Assembly (NCBI GenBank): GCA_023459215.1
Contig: JAEWVF010000104.1
Coordinates: 28,864-92,863 of the forward strand
Direction: 5' to 3'
From: Chloroflexota bacterium
GTDB taxonomy: Bacteria > Chloroflexota > Anaerolineae > Anaerolineales > Villigracilaceae
DNA length: 64,000 bases
The notes under the pieces were generated by a model. It did no database searches, had not been told where the DNA came from, and was given only the letters and a program-made list of their open reading frames with translations. The position numbers were made by a program, and so were the translations under genes. Positions 54,715 to 63,858 of this stretch are shown here, piece by piece (position 1 is the stretch's first letter; the number at the start of each line of letters is the position of its first letter).

Positions 54715-55686
54715 ATGAAACCTACACCATCTAATTTACCTATTGCTCGCATCCTGGAACTAATGGCTGATGATCACAACCTTCAAAAATTGGAGGCTGT
54801 AACCAAGGCTTTGGGCTCTGAAACGAGACTGGAAATTTTGCGTTTTCTCAGCACTCATACCAGCACTGTGCTTGAGATTGCTGAAGCCTTAGATTTACCC
54901 CAGTCTACTGCCACCCTACATATCAATATTCTTGAAAAGGCCGGCCTGATTGAAACTGACTTACGCCCGGCAACACGTGGGTTACAGAAGGTCTGCGCAC
55001 GCGTTTTCGACCGCATTGTTATCCAACTGCCCGCAGCCTTAGAGCAAGAGGATTCAACTGTTGAAGTCTCAATGCCAATCGGCGCCTATGTTGATGTCAA
55101 CCTGGTGCCCACTTGTGGTCTGGCTGGGGAAATGGGGATTATCAGCCACTTGGATGATCCCTCAGCTTTTTATGAGCCGGACCATATCTACGCTCAATTG
55201 CTTTGGTTCCGGCGCGGATTTGTTGAATATCGCTTCCCCAATCGCTTGCCGCCGGGCGTAATTCTCGATGACATTGAGGTTAGTTTCGAAGTCTGCTCCG
55301 AAGCCCCGTTGCATCACGATAATTGGCCCTCCGATATTACTGTTTGGATCGGTGGTGTCGAGGTTGGAACATGGACCAGTCCTGCCGATTTTGGCGGTGA
55401 ACGCGGGGCGTTAACTCCTGCCTGGTGGGATAGTCAAAACTCGCAGTATGGCCTGCTCAAGGTGTGGAAGGTGACCGCGAACGGTAGTTTTGTGGATGGC
55501 GTTCAGGTTTCAGGCGTGACCCTCAGGGATTTGGCGCTCAAATCCAATGACCCCATTCCTGTGCGTATCGGCATCAAGGAAGATGCGCGCAATATCGGCG
55601 GTATGAATTTGTTCGGCAGTAAATTTGGCAATTATCCCCAGGATATTGTATTGAGGCAGCGCTTCAAGCGCACCCCCAGATCTTAA
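54715..55686 (+). CDS. ArsR-type regulator fused to a beta-rich effector domain
   Basis: A 323-residue protein. The N-terminal 95 residues are an ArsR winged helix (L-G-S-E-T-R-L-E-I-L-R-F-L, then D-L-P-Q-S-T-A-T-L-H-I-N-I-L-E-K-A-G-L-I-E). The remaining 220 residues are rich in beta strands and aromatics (R-F-P-N-R-L-P, W-P-S-D-I-T-V-W-I-G-G, D-F-G-G-E-R-G). This could be a jelly-roll sugar sensor; I do not recognise it as a named domain. No metal-binding Cys pair of classical ArsR is seen. It opens the plus-strand glycoside locus and probably senses its sugar. Confidence 0.75.
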   Translation: MKPTPSNLPIARILELMADDHNLQKLEAVTKALGSETRLEILRFLSTHTSTVLEIAEALDLPQSTATLHINILEKAGLIETDLRPATRGLQKVCARVFDRIVIQLPAALEQEDSTVEVSMPIGAYVDVNLVPTCGLAGEMGIISHLDDPSAFYEPDHIYAQLLWFRRGFVEYRFPNRLPPGVILDDIEVSFEVCSEAPLHHDNWPSDITVWIGGVEVGTWTSPADFGGERGALTPAWWDSQNSQYGLLKVWKVTANGSFVDGVQVSGVTLRDLALKSNDPIPVRIGIKEDARNIGGMNLFGSKFGNYPQDIVLRQRFKRTPRS

Positions 55687-55693
55687 AAACAGA

Positions 55694-55731
55694 TGCAATG
55701 CGCACTTGTCCTGGCAGACCCGCGCATTGCA
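55694..55731. other. Hairpin after the ArsR-type gene
   Basis: Perfect 10-bp arms TGCAATGCGC (55694-55703) and GCGCATTGCA (55722-55731) with an 18-nt loop. No T run. The rest of the 55687-55878 spacer shows no gene. Confidence 0.45.
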
Positions 55732-55878
55732 CTGTGAGAGGAGGTTGTTCCACTCAAATAGAGTTTACCATACTCCCCCCGAGAAGAAACAACAATGCTT
55801 TTTGGTTTATCCCTTGCGTCTGTGGCAAGGGGTGTGTTTGGTGTTCGTTAATTTCAACTCATTCAAGCAGGAGAAAAG

Positions 55879-57195
55879 ATGAAAACCTTCGCTCGTTTTG
55901 TTTTACCAATCTTCATGGTACTGAGTATATTGCTTTCGGCTTGTGGTGCACCCGCTGCCACTGAAGTACCCGCCCAGCCGGCAGCTGAACAGCCTGCGGC
56001 TGAAGCCTGTGGTGCGGTGGAACTGCAATATTGGAACCCTTTCACTGGCCCTGATGGCCCGTTTATGGGGGAAATGGTAGAAGCCTTTAATGCTTCACAT
56101 CCTGACATCAAAGTGACCATGACCAGTCAGGGTGAATATTACACCCAACTTGCCACAGCCGCCGCGGCTGATACCTTGCCCGATGTTGCCATTCTCCATG
56201 CCGACCAGGTCGCAACCCACGTTTTTCGTAATATGCTCCGCCCAATGGATGATCTGGTAGTAGAAATGGGTATTTCTGCCAGTGATTATCCGGTGGGTGT
56301 GTGGAATGCTGGCGAAGTCGTCGGCATCCGTTACAGTATTCCTCTCGATATTCACCCAATGACAGCTTTCTACAATGCTGACTTGTTCAAGGCCGCTGGT
56401 TTTGAAGCCGCGCCGATGACCGCTGACGAATTCGAGGCTGTCGCTGCTGCGATTACATCTGGCGACAACAAAGGTTTCGATATCACAGGTGGGTTCCCCG
56501 TTCAGCAAATTTTCCAGATGATGTTACATCAGTATGGTGGCACCGAATTCAATGCTGATGGCACCGAAGCCACCTGGAACAGCGAAGCAGGTGTTAAGGC
56601 ATTGCAGTGGATGAAAGATGCTCAAGCCAAGTATTCCGAACCCAACCTGGAAGTGGATGCCGAACTGAATGCCTTCAAGACTGGTACGGTTGGCATGGTC
56701 TGGAATGGCATCTGGCAAACCACCAATGTCACCGGCGCCGGCGTGGAGTTTGATGGCCGAGCCGTGGCCGTGCCACAAATTGGCCCGCAGATGGCTGTTT
56801 GGGCCGGCTCACACCAGTTCACTTTGCCGGTTCATAAAACGATTGACCCTTGCAAAGACAAGGCTGCTGCAGTTTTCATCAAATATATGATTGAAAACTC
56901 TGTTACCTGGGCAAAAGCCGGCCAGATTCCCGCATCCAATTCGGTGCGCGCTAGCGCTGAATTCCTGGCAATTGAACCTCAGGCTTCGATTGCTCCTTCG
57001 GTGGAATATGCCTTCTTCCCGCCTTCTGTGCCTGGTATCACAGATGCTTTCGGCCCGCTTGGCGAAGCAGTTGGCTCGGTGATGAATGGTACAGCCACAG
57101 ATATCAAAGCCGCCCTGGATGATGCCGCCAATCGCGCCAACGAAATCCTGGCGCAGAATAAAGCCACCTACGGCGACGCCCCCAAGGCTCCGTAA
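55879..57195 (+). CDS. Sugar-binding lipoprotein of ABC importer
   Basis: A 438-residue extracytoplasmic binding protein with lipobox L-L-S-A-C (C22) and a Pro/Ala/Glu linker. Mature family 1 features include Y-W-N-P-F-T-G-P near residue 49, D-V-A-I-L-H-A-D-Q near residue 110 and W-N-G-I-W-Q-T near residue 275. AGGAG lies upstream of the ATG. A strong hairpin separates it from the permease genes, as in operons that need excess binding protein. Confidence 0.92.
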   Translation: MKTFARFVLPIFMVLSILLSACGAPAATEVPAQPAAEQPAAEACGAVELQYWNPFTGPDGPFMGEMVEAFNASHPDIKVTMTSQGEYYTQLATAAAADTLPDVAILHADQVATHVFRNMLRPMDDLVVEMGISASDYPVGVWNAGEVVGIRYSIPLDIHPMTAFYNADLFKAAGFEAAPMTADEFEAVAAAITSGDNKGFDITGGFPVQQIFQMMLHQYGGTEFNADGTEATWNSEAGVKALQWMKDAQAKYSEPNLEVDAELNAFKTGTVGMVWNGIWQTTNVTGAGVEFDGRAVAVPQIGPQMAVWAGSHQFTLPVHKTIDPCKDKAAAVFIKYMIENSVTWAKAGQIPASNSVRASAEFLAIEPQASIAPSVEYAFFPPSVPGITDAFGPLGEAVGSVMNGTATDIKAALDDAANRANEILAQNKATYGDAPKAP

Positions 57196-57213
57196 TCCTT
57201 CAACTGTTGTAAC

Positions 57214-57250
57214 CCGGGTGCTAAGGATTTCCAAAATCTTTAGCACCCGG
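57214..57250 (+). other. Intercistronic hairpin after the binding protein
   Basis: 17-bp stem with one G-T pair (57214-57230 with 57234-57250), loop CCA, no T run. Such elements protect the upstream mRNA and lower permease expression. Confidence 0.75.
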
Positions 57251-57271
57251 AACAACCAAAGGCAGGTTCCC

Positions 57272-58186
57272 ATGTCTGTCGCAATCGTCAGAAAAAACAA
57301 AATTCCGCTCATGCCGTACCTGTTTATCCTGCCGCATCTGATCTTCTTCGCGGTCTTTGTAGGCTACCCATTTTTCAGCGGTTTGTACATCAGTTTTTTC
57401 CAATATGATTACCTTCGTCCTGAAGCAACGGTTTTCGTAGGGCTACAGAACTACCTTGACCTGTTCAAAGCCGGCAGCGTCAAGTTTATCGAGTTTTGGA
57501 ACTCGATGCGAGTGACATTGATTTTTGTAGTTTCCAGCGTGCCTTTTTTGGTGGCAATTCCTCTTGGACTGGCGGTTTTGCTTAATTCCAAATTGCAGGG
57601 GATGAAGTTTTTCCGGGCGATGTATTTTGCACCCTGGGTACTATCTTGCGCGGTGATTTCGCTGATCTGGTGGTGGATATTCCAAAGCCAGGGTGGTCTG
57701 CTCAACTATTACCTTAAGTTATGGGGGTTTGATACGCCGCGCTGGCTCTCAACCATGCCTTATGCCATGATTTCCATCGTTGTTGCCACCATTTGGTGGA
57801 CGATGGGTTACAACATGGTTATATTCCTGGCCGCCTTACAGGATATTCCTGTCGATTTATATGAAGCCGCTGAGATGGATGGTGCGAACAGTTGGCAGCG
57901 TTTTGCGCATATTACTTTGCCCATGCTTCAACCTGTCCTGGTTTTTATTGTTATTACAACGATAATCGCTTCGTTCAATTTGCTTGGTCAGCCGCTGATG
58001 ATGACGCGCGGCGCGCCTGCCCAGCCCACCGGTGGGGGGGCCACCGAACCTGTGATGTTGCGCATTTTCACCGAAGGTTTTGTGCGCCCCTTCCAGGGGA
58101 GTGCGGCTGCGATGTCGGTGATTGTTGCAATCATTATGATGGCTTTTTCTCTTGTCAACTTCCGTATTTTCAGGCAGCGCGATTAG
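57272..58186 (+). CDS. Sugar ABC transporter permease (MalF/UgpA type)
   Basis: A 304-residue permease with six spans and the EAA-loop Y-E-A-A-E-M-D-G-A-N near residue 205. ATG at 57272 gives a family-like start (V-R-K-N-K-I-P-L-M-P-Y-L-F). It lies just after the intercistronic hairpin and 15 nt before the partner permease. Confidence 0.9.
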   Translation: MSVAIVRKNKIPLMPYLFILPHLIFFAVFVGYPFFSGLYISFFQYDYLRPEATVFVGLQNYLDLFKAGSVKFIEFWNSMRVTLIFVVSSVPFLVAIPLGLAVLLNSKLQGMKFFRAMYFAPWVLSCAVISLIWWWIFQSQGGLLNYYLKLWGFDTPRWLSTMPYAMISIVVATIWWTMGYNMVIFLAALQDIPVDLYEAAEMDGANSWQRFAHITLPMLQPVLVFIVITTIIASFNLLGQPLMMTRGAPAQPTGGGATEPVMLRIFTEGFVRPFQGSAAAMSVIVAIIMMAFSLVNFRIFRQRD

Positions 58187-58201
58187 CCAAGGAGTTGTGT
58201 T

Positions 58202-59071
58202 ATGTCTTCCACCCCGGCCCAACGTCCAATGAATTTTTATCGTTTCCAACAGTGGTTCAATCGAGCCATCATCTACCTTTCACTTTGCCTTGTGACCCTG
58301 GTTGTGGTTATCCCCCTGGTCTGGATGTTTTCAACCTCTTTCAAGCTGAAATCCCAATTGTTCACAAAAGAAATCTATTGGATTCCCAAAGAAATTACGC
58401 TTGAGAATTACACAAAAATCTTGAATAACTCTTCTACCCCAATTGGCCGTTGGTTTATGAACAGCTTGTTCGTAGCTTCTGTTACCACTGTGCTGAAGTT
58501 GGCAATCGACTCGTTAGCTGGATATGCCTACGCGCGCATGGAATTTCCGGGGCGCAAACAGATTTTTGGCCTGCTAATCGCCACGTTGTTCTTGCCAGGG
58601 GTGATGTTTTTGGTCCCAAATTTTGTCACGGTTACGAAGTTAGGGATGCTGAACAAATTCAGTGGTGTGATTATCCCGGCCCTGGCAAGTGTTTTTGGGG
58701 TTTACTTTATGCGCCAATTTTTTGAGAGCCTGCCCAAAGAGTTGGAGGAGGCTGCTGAAATTGATGGGGCTAACCGTTGGCAAATCTTTTTCCAAATCGC
58801 TTTGCCATTGGCCAAGCCAGCCCTGGCAACCCTGGCAGTGATCGAATTCCTTGCCAGTTGGAACGATTTCCTGTGGGCGCTGTTGGTTCTGAAGGATCGC
58901 GCTGTGCAAACCCTTCAACCTGGCCTGCGCACCTTGCAGGGTGCCTACACATCCGAATACGGTCTGATGATGGCCGGCGCAGTAATTGTTGCCCTTCCGG
59001 TATTAGTACTATACATTTTCTTGCAGCGCTACATTGTCCAAAGCGTGGCAACAACAGGACTTAAGGGATGA
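58202..59071 (+). CDS. Sugar ABC transporter permease (MalG/UgpE type)
   Basis: A 289-residue permease with six spans and the EAA-loop E-E-A-A-E-I-D-G-A-N near residue 195. Translational coupling to the next gene is clear: the GH43 ATG overlaps its stop (ATGA). No ATPase gene is encoded, so a shared one is expected. Confidence 0.9.
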   Translation: MSSTPAQRPMNFYRFQQWFNRAIIYLSLCLVTLVVVIPLVWMFSTSFKLKSQLFTKEIYWIPKEITLENYTKILNNSSTPIGRWFMNSLFVASVTTVLKLAIDSLAGYAYARMEFPGRKQIFGLLIATLFLPGVMFLVPNFVTVTKLGMLNKFSGVIIPALASVFGVYFMRQFFESLPKELEEAAEIDGANRWQIFFQIALPLAKPALATLAVIEFLASWNDFLWALLVLKDRAVQTLQPGLRTLQGAYTSEYGLMMAGAVIVALPVLVLYIFLQRYIVQSVATTGLKG

Positions 59072-60120
59072 GATTCTCTCCGTTCCACATCCTCACCCTG
59101 GGCCTGCTGGCTGTTTTGACGGCCTGTGCCCGGCCCATGCCACCCGCCGCCTTGCTGACAGCCACTCCGTTGCCCCAGCCGACTGGCCCGCTTTTCCAAA
59201 ACCCTGTGTTGAAGGAAAATTTCGCCGATCCATTCATTTTACAGGTCGGCGACACCTTCTACGCTTATGCCACTAACAGCGCCAGCAAAAACATCTCCCT
59301 GGCGCGCTCAAGCGACTTGGTGAAGTGGAAAATTCTGCCAGATGCCATGCCCGGCCTGCCCAAGTGGGCTAAACTTACTGGTGGATTTGTCTGGGCGCCG
59401 GAGGTCATCCAGGTTGGCGAAAAATTCATCATGTATTACACCGCCCGTGATAAAGAAACAGATAAACAATGTGTTGGTGTTGCGATCAGTGATGGCCCGG
59501 AAGGTAAATTCAAGGATGCCAACGCTGCGCCGCTGGTCTGCCAGGCAGACCAGGGAGGTACCATTGATGCAAGTCCGTTTCGCGACCAAGACGGCAAGCT
59601 GTATCTGTATTACAAAAACGACGGCAATTGCTGTAATCTGACAACTTATCTTTATGTTCAGGAACTTGCCCCTGATGGTTTGAGTCTGCTTGGCGAATCA
59701 GTGCAGTTGGTGCGCAATGAGTCCATCTGGGAAGGGCGTGTGGTTGAAGCCCCCACTATGTTCCGGCATGACGAACGGTACTATCTGTTTTATTCGGCCA
59801 ACAACTATGCCGGCCATGAATACGCCGTCGGCTATGCGGTTTGCGATTCTGCACTGGGACCATGCCAGGATGCGCCTGAAAACCCCATCCTGAAAAGTGA
59901 CCTGACTGACAAAGAAGCTATGGTTATTGGCCCAGGCCACCAAGCCCTTTTGGAAGTGGGTGGGCAAACCTGGATTTTCTACCATGCCTGGGAAGTGGTT
60001 TCTGGCAGCCGTCGCGGCGAACGCCGCCTGATGTGGCTTGACCGCTTGGATTGGGTGGATGGAAAACCGGTTGTACGCGGTCCAACCGTTAGTGAGCAGC
60101 CAGCGCCACACTTGCCCTAG
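59068..60120 (+). CDS. Glycoside hydrolase family 43 lipoprotein
   Basis: A 350-residue five-bladed propeller enzyme. The signal peptide ends in L-T-A-C with C20 lipidated, so it acts outside the cell, anchored to the membrane. Likely catalytic residues are D54 (F-A-D-P-F), D167 (T-I-D-A-S-P-F) and E227 (V-E-A-P-T-M-F). GH43 enzymes cut arabinan, xylan or galactan side chains (alpha-L-arabinofuranosidase, beta-xylosidase or beta-1,3-galactosidase); the exact activity is open. It is coupled to the permease gene, so it feeds the importer. Confidence 0.88.
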   Translation: MRFSPFHILTLGLLAVLTACARPMPPAALLTATPLPQPTGPLFQNPVLKENFADPFILQVGDTFYAYATNSASKNISLARSSDLVKWKILPDAMPGLPKWAKLTGGFVWAPEVIQVGEKFIMYYTARDKETDKQCVGVAISDGPEGKFKDANAAPLVCQADQGGTIDASPFRDQDGKLYLYYKNDGNCCNLTTYLYVQELAPDGLSLLGESVQLVRNESIWEGRVVEAPTMFRHDERYYLFYSANNYAGHEYAVGYAVCDSALGPCQDAPENPILKSDLTDKEAMVIGPGHQALLEVGGQTWIFYHAWEVVSGSRRGERRLMWLDRLDWVDGKPVVRGPTVSEQPAPHLP

Positions 60121-60140
60121 TTCTCATTTCTCTCTCCTTA

Positions 60141-60194
60141 GCCTGCCCGCAGAATAAACTGCGGGCAGGCGCAAAATGCCGCTTTAGAAGCGGC
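60141..60194. other. Two hairpins between the GH43 lipoprotein and GH2 genes
   Basis: 12-bp GCCTGCCCGCAG/CTGCGGGCAGGC (60141-60152, 60159-60170) and 7-bp GCCGCTT/AAGCGGC (60178-60184, 60188-60194). No T run follows; likely partial termination or mRNA processing. Confidence 0.6.
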
Positions 60195-60229
60195 CTGGTT
60201 TTACATTGCTATTATTCAAGGAGTTTCCT

Positions 60230-62884
60230 TTGTCTTCCCGTACTCGTCTTTCTCTGGATGGAAACTGGCTTTTTTGCCCATTGCCAGAACTTACTCCCGA
60301 ATCTTTGTCCCAAATAACTGTCCCCGCTCCCTGGCAGGCTGATCCACGCTATCGCAATTACACAGGCGTGGCTTGGTACCAGCGAGAATTTAACATTCCT
60401 GTCGATTGGTTGGCAGAGAATCGCATCATCGTTTTAGGCTTTGGCGCCGCGGATTATTTTGCTGAGGTCTGGGTGAACGAAATTAAGGTTGGGGAGCATG
60501 AGGGTGGTTACCTGCCCTTCGAGTTTGACCTGACCGCTGCGGTGAAGCCCGGGCTGAACATCATTACCGTGCGGGTAGATGACCCACCCGAAATCTTTGC
60601 CGAAATCCCACATGGCAAGCAGTCATGGTATGGAATGCTCTCCGGGTTATGGCAATCAGTCTGGCTGGAGGTGCGCGCGGCTACACACATTCAGCGGGTG
60701 AAGATCTCGGCGGGCGGCGGCCAGGTTTTGGTAGAGGTCAGCCTGAGCGGCGCTTTAGGGGGAAGAATTTCGGCGGAAGTTTTTGCGCCAGAAGGCAAAA
60801 TCGTGGCTCGGGCCGAATCCGCCGCTCCGCGTTTTTCCATCCCGATTGACCAACCTCTACTATGGTCGCCGGACGAGCCGCATTTATACAAGCTAAAGGT
60901 TTCCACTGATGCTGATGATGTGATCGAAACCTTTGGCTTTCGCACCATCGAGAGTCGCGACGGTCAAATTCTGTTGAATGGACGCCCGTTCTACCTGCGC
61001 GCTGCGCTTGATCAGGATTACTATCCCGATTTGATTTGCACCCCGCCCTCACAGGAATATATCGAAGCCGAGTTTCGCCAGGCCAAGGCGCTCGGCCTAA
61101 ACTGCTTGCGGGTACACATCAAGGTGGCCGATCCGCGCTATTATGCCGCTGCCGATAAAATCGGTCTACTCATTTGGGCGGAGCTGCCTAACCACATCTT
61201 GTTGACTGACCAATCGAAACGTCGTGCTCGGGAAACTCTGGCTGGGATGGTGGAGCGCGATTGGAATCATCCTTCGATTGGGATTTGGACGATCATCAAT
61301 GAAGCCTGGGGTGTGGATGTGAGCAATCCAGAACACCGTGACTGGCTGGCGGAAATGTACGATTTTATGAAGACGCTTGACCCCACGCGGTTGGTCGCCG
61401 GGAATTCGGCTTGTTGGGGCAACTTCAATGTGGTCAGCGATCTGGATGATTTTCACATGTATTTTGCTATGCCTGACCATCACGAGCAGTGGCGCGAATG
61501 GGTGGCTGCCTTCGCCCAGCGCCCTTGGTGGACGTACGCCTGCGAATATGGCGACTCCGTCGCCTGGCGCGAGTACCTGCGCGCGCCCTGGCAAGCCACC
61601 CCGCGTCCTCTCGCTCGCGAAGCGCGCCGCCGCGGTGATGAACCGCTTTTGGTCTCGGAGTTTGGCAATTGGGGGCTGCCGGACGTTGGAAAACTTCTGG
61701 ACGGGTACGGCAGTGAACCGTGGTGGTTCGAAACCGGCCTGGAGTGGGGTGATGGTGTGGTCTATCCGCACGGGATTGAAGGGCGCTTTCGGCAGTATGC
61801 ATTTGAGCGGGTTTTCCCTTCGCTCAAGGCGCTCTCAACGGCCAGTCAGGAGTTGCAATTTGCCGCCATGAAGTACGAAATTGAGCAAATGCGGCGGCAC
61901 AAGTCCATCCAGGGTTATGTGATCACTGAGTTGACCGATGTTCATTGGGAATGCAACGGTTTATTGGACATGCGGCGCAACCCGAAAGCATATTTCGATA
62001 GATTTGCCACCATTAACGCTGATGATATCCTGATCCCGCTCTGGGAACGACTGGCTGTTGAGAGCGGCGAGCCCTGTGCCTTGTCGGTGCTGTTTTCGCA
62101 CTACTCGATGCAAGATGTGGACAAGGCGGTACTCGAATGGGAAGTGAGCAGTAACATCAATGGGCAGTTGCCGGTGGGCAGGTGTGTGCCATTTGAAGTG
62201 ACGGATTTGGGCTTGGTGATGTTTTCCGCACCGGATGTGCAGCGACCAACCAAAGTCCGGCTGGCGCTGCGCCTGGTGTCTGCCGGGGAGATAATAGCAA
62301 GGACGGAACAGGAATTGCTTGTTTTCCCGGACAATCTTGACCTGCCGCAAGTAACTGGCCTTTATGCCCCCGATTTAAGAGAGTTTTTCGCAGGGAAGGG
62401 CTTTTCAACGGTGGATGACTTATCTACTGCCCAAATCGCGATTGTCTCGACCCTGGATGATGCTTGCCGCGAGTTCATTCTGCGCGGAGGGAAGGTTTTG
62501 TTCCTGGCCGAACAACCCGATTCACTCCAGGCAGCTCTCCCTGGACTGAACCTCGCGGCCCGCGCCGGGACGCCCTGGCAAGGCGACTGGGCCAGTAGTT
62601 TTGGCTGGCACCGTTTCAACCAAATCCCAACCGGCGGCGTGGTGGATTTCTCCTTTGCCGGGTTAACCCCTGAAGTGGTGATACACGGTTTTGCCCCGCG
62701 CGATTTCGAGCAGGATGTATACGCCGGGCTGTTTGTTGGCTGGCTGCACAAACCCATCCCGACCATCGCTCGCAAGCGGTTGGGAAATGGCGAATTGCTG
62801 GTTTCCGCTTTCCGTCTGCGCGAAAATCTGGATGCTAATCCGCTCGCGCGCTTCCTGCTTTTTGAGCTATTGCGCCTGCTCTAA
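60230..62884 (+). CDS. Glycoside hydrolase family 2 enzyme
   Basis: An 884-residue GH2 protein with sugar-binding, immunoglobulin-like and TIM-barrel domains plus an extra C-terminal part of about 260 residues. The catalytic acid/base is E358 in I-I-N-E-A-W-G and the nucleophile probably E477 in L-V-S-E-F-G. No signal peptide, so it is cytoplasmic and works on imported oligosaccharide. GH2 covers beta-galactosidase, beta-glucuronidase and beta-mannosidase; galT downstream favours beta-galactosidase (inference). I chose TTG at 60230, with AAGGAG 6 nt upstream. Confidence 0.9.
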   Translation: MSSRTRLSLDGNWLFCPLPELTPESLSQITVPAPWQADPRYRNYTGVAWYQREFNIPVDWLAENRIIVLGFGAADYFAEVWVNEIKVGEHEGGYLPFEFDLTAAVKPGLNIITVRVDDPPEIFAEIPHGKQSWYGMLSGLWQSVWLEVRAATHIQRVKISAGGGQVLVEVSLSGALGGRISAEVFAPEGKIVARAESAAPRFSIPIDQPLLWSPDEPHLYKLKVSTDADDVIETFGFRTIESRDGQILLNGRPFYLRAALDQDYYPDLICTPPSQEYIEAEFRQAKALGLNCLRVHIKVADPRYYAAADKIGLLIWAELPNHILLTDQSKRRARETLAGMVERDWNHPSIGIWTIINEAWGVDVSNPEHRDWLAEMYDFMKTLDPTRLVAGNSACWGNFNVVSDLDDFHMYFAMPDHHEQWREWVAAFAQRPWWTYACEYGDSVAWREYLRAPWQATPRPLAREARRRGDEPLLVSEFGNWGLPDVGKLLDGYGSEPWWFETGLEWGDGVVYPHGIEGRFRQYAFERVFPSLKALSTASQELQFAAMKYEIEQMRRHKSIQGYVITELTDVHWECNGLLDMRRNPKAYFDRFATINADDILIPLWERLAVESGEPCALSVLFSHYSMQDVDKAVLEWEVSSNINGQLPVGRCVPFEVTDLGLVMFSAPDVQRPTKVRLALRLVSAGEIIARTEQELLVFPDNLDLPQVTGLYAPDLREFFAGKGFSTVDDLSTAQIAIVSTLDDACREFILRGGKVLFLAEQPDSLQAALPGLNLAARAGTPWQGDWASSFGWHRFNQIPTGGVVDFSFAGLTPEVVIHGFAPRDFEQDVYAGLFVGWLHKPIPTIARKRLGNGELLVSAFRLRENLDANPLARFLLFELLRLL

Positions 62885-62906
62885 AAAAAACAATATTGGA
62901 GTATTT

Positions 62907-63854
62907 ATGTTCCTAACCTATCAAAACCCCTTGCCCATCAAAAACATTGGTGACCCTTTTATCTTGCGCGCACAGGATGGTTTGTACTACTGCTACGCCA
63001 CTTCCGCGGCAGATGGTTTCAAAGCCTGGGCTTCGCCCGATCTGGTTCATTGGCAGGCTATCGGTTATGTGTATCGGCGTCAGTCCGATTCTTGGGGCGA
63101 ATCCGATTTTTGGGCGCCCGAAGTGGTTTTCTACCGGAATAAATATTTCATGCACTACAGCGCCCGCTGGGGGAAAAACCAGAGCCTGCGCATGGGTGTG
63201 GCCATAGCAGAATCCCCGCGCGGCCCGTTTGTGGATATTTCAAACCGCCCGATGTTCGATTTTGGCTACGCTGCCATCGATGGGCATGTCTTTTTCGATG
63301 AAGATGGGCGCAAATATTTTTACTACTCACGCGATTGTAGTGAGAATATCGTTGCGGAACGTCATGAAAGCCATTTGTATGTGGTGGAGCTGGATGACGA
63401 TTTGGTTTCTTTCCGTAGTGAACCTATACTGATCGCAAAACCCGAGCAGGATTGGGAAACCTGTCACTCGGAGGAATGGCGTTGGAATGAAGGCCCATTC
63501 ATGCTCAAACATGCGGGAACTTATTATCTAATGTACTCGGCCAACTTCTACGCCAGCCGGGAATATGCGGTGGGGTATGCGCTGGCCGAAAATCCCACCG
63601 GCCCCTTTCGTAAAGCCGCGCACAACCCGGTTCTGGCCTCATCTTGCCCGGAAATCTCCGGTCCGGGTCATAACTCTGTAACGGTCGCGCCGGATGGGAA
63701 GTCATTGGTGATCGCCTATCATATTCATACCGATCCGCGGCAGCCCAGCGGTGATCGCCAGGTATGCATCGATCGGATGGGTTTTCACCCTGACGGAAGC
63801 CTGTTCGTGGATGGGCCGAGCAATACTTTGCAATCGTTGTTGAAGAATGGGTAA
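62907..63854 (+). CDS. Glycoside hydrolase family 43 enzyme, cytoplasmic
   Basis: A 315-residue GH43 protein without signal peptide. Likely catalytic residues are D16 (I-G-D-P-F), D125 (A-I-D-G-H) and E195 (W-N-E-G-P-F). It would remove arabinose, xylose or galactose from oligosaccharides inside the cell. TTGGAG precedes the ATG. It lies between the GH2 gene and galT, with short spacers, so the same operon. Confidence 0.9.
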   Translation: MFLTYQNPLPIKNIGDPFILRAQDGLYYCYATSAADGFKAWASPDLVHWQAIGYVYRRQSDSWGESDFWAPEVVFYRNKYFMHYSARWGKNQSLRMGVAIAESPRGPFVDISNRPMFDFGYAAIDGHVFFDEDGRKYFYYSRDCSENIVAERHESHLYVVELDDDLVSFRSEPILIAKPEQDWETCHSEEWRWNEGPFMLKHAGTYYLMYSANFYASREYAVGYALAENPTGPFRKAAHNPVLASSCPEISGPGHNSVTVAPDGKSLVIAYHIHTDPRQPSGDRQVCIDRMGFHPDGSLFVDGPSNTLQSLLKNG

Positions 63855-63858
63855 ATCT

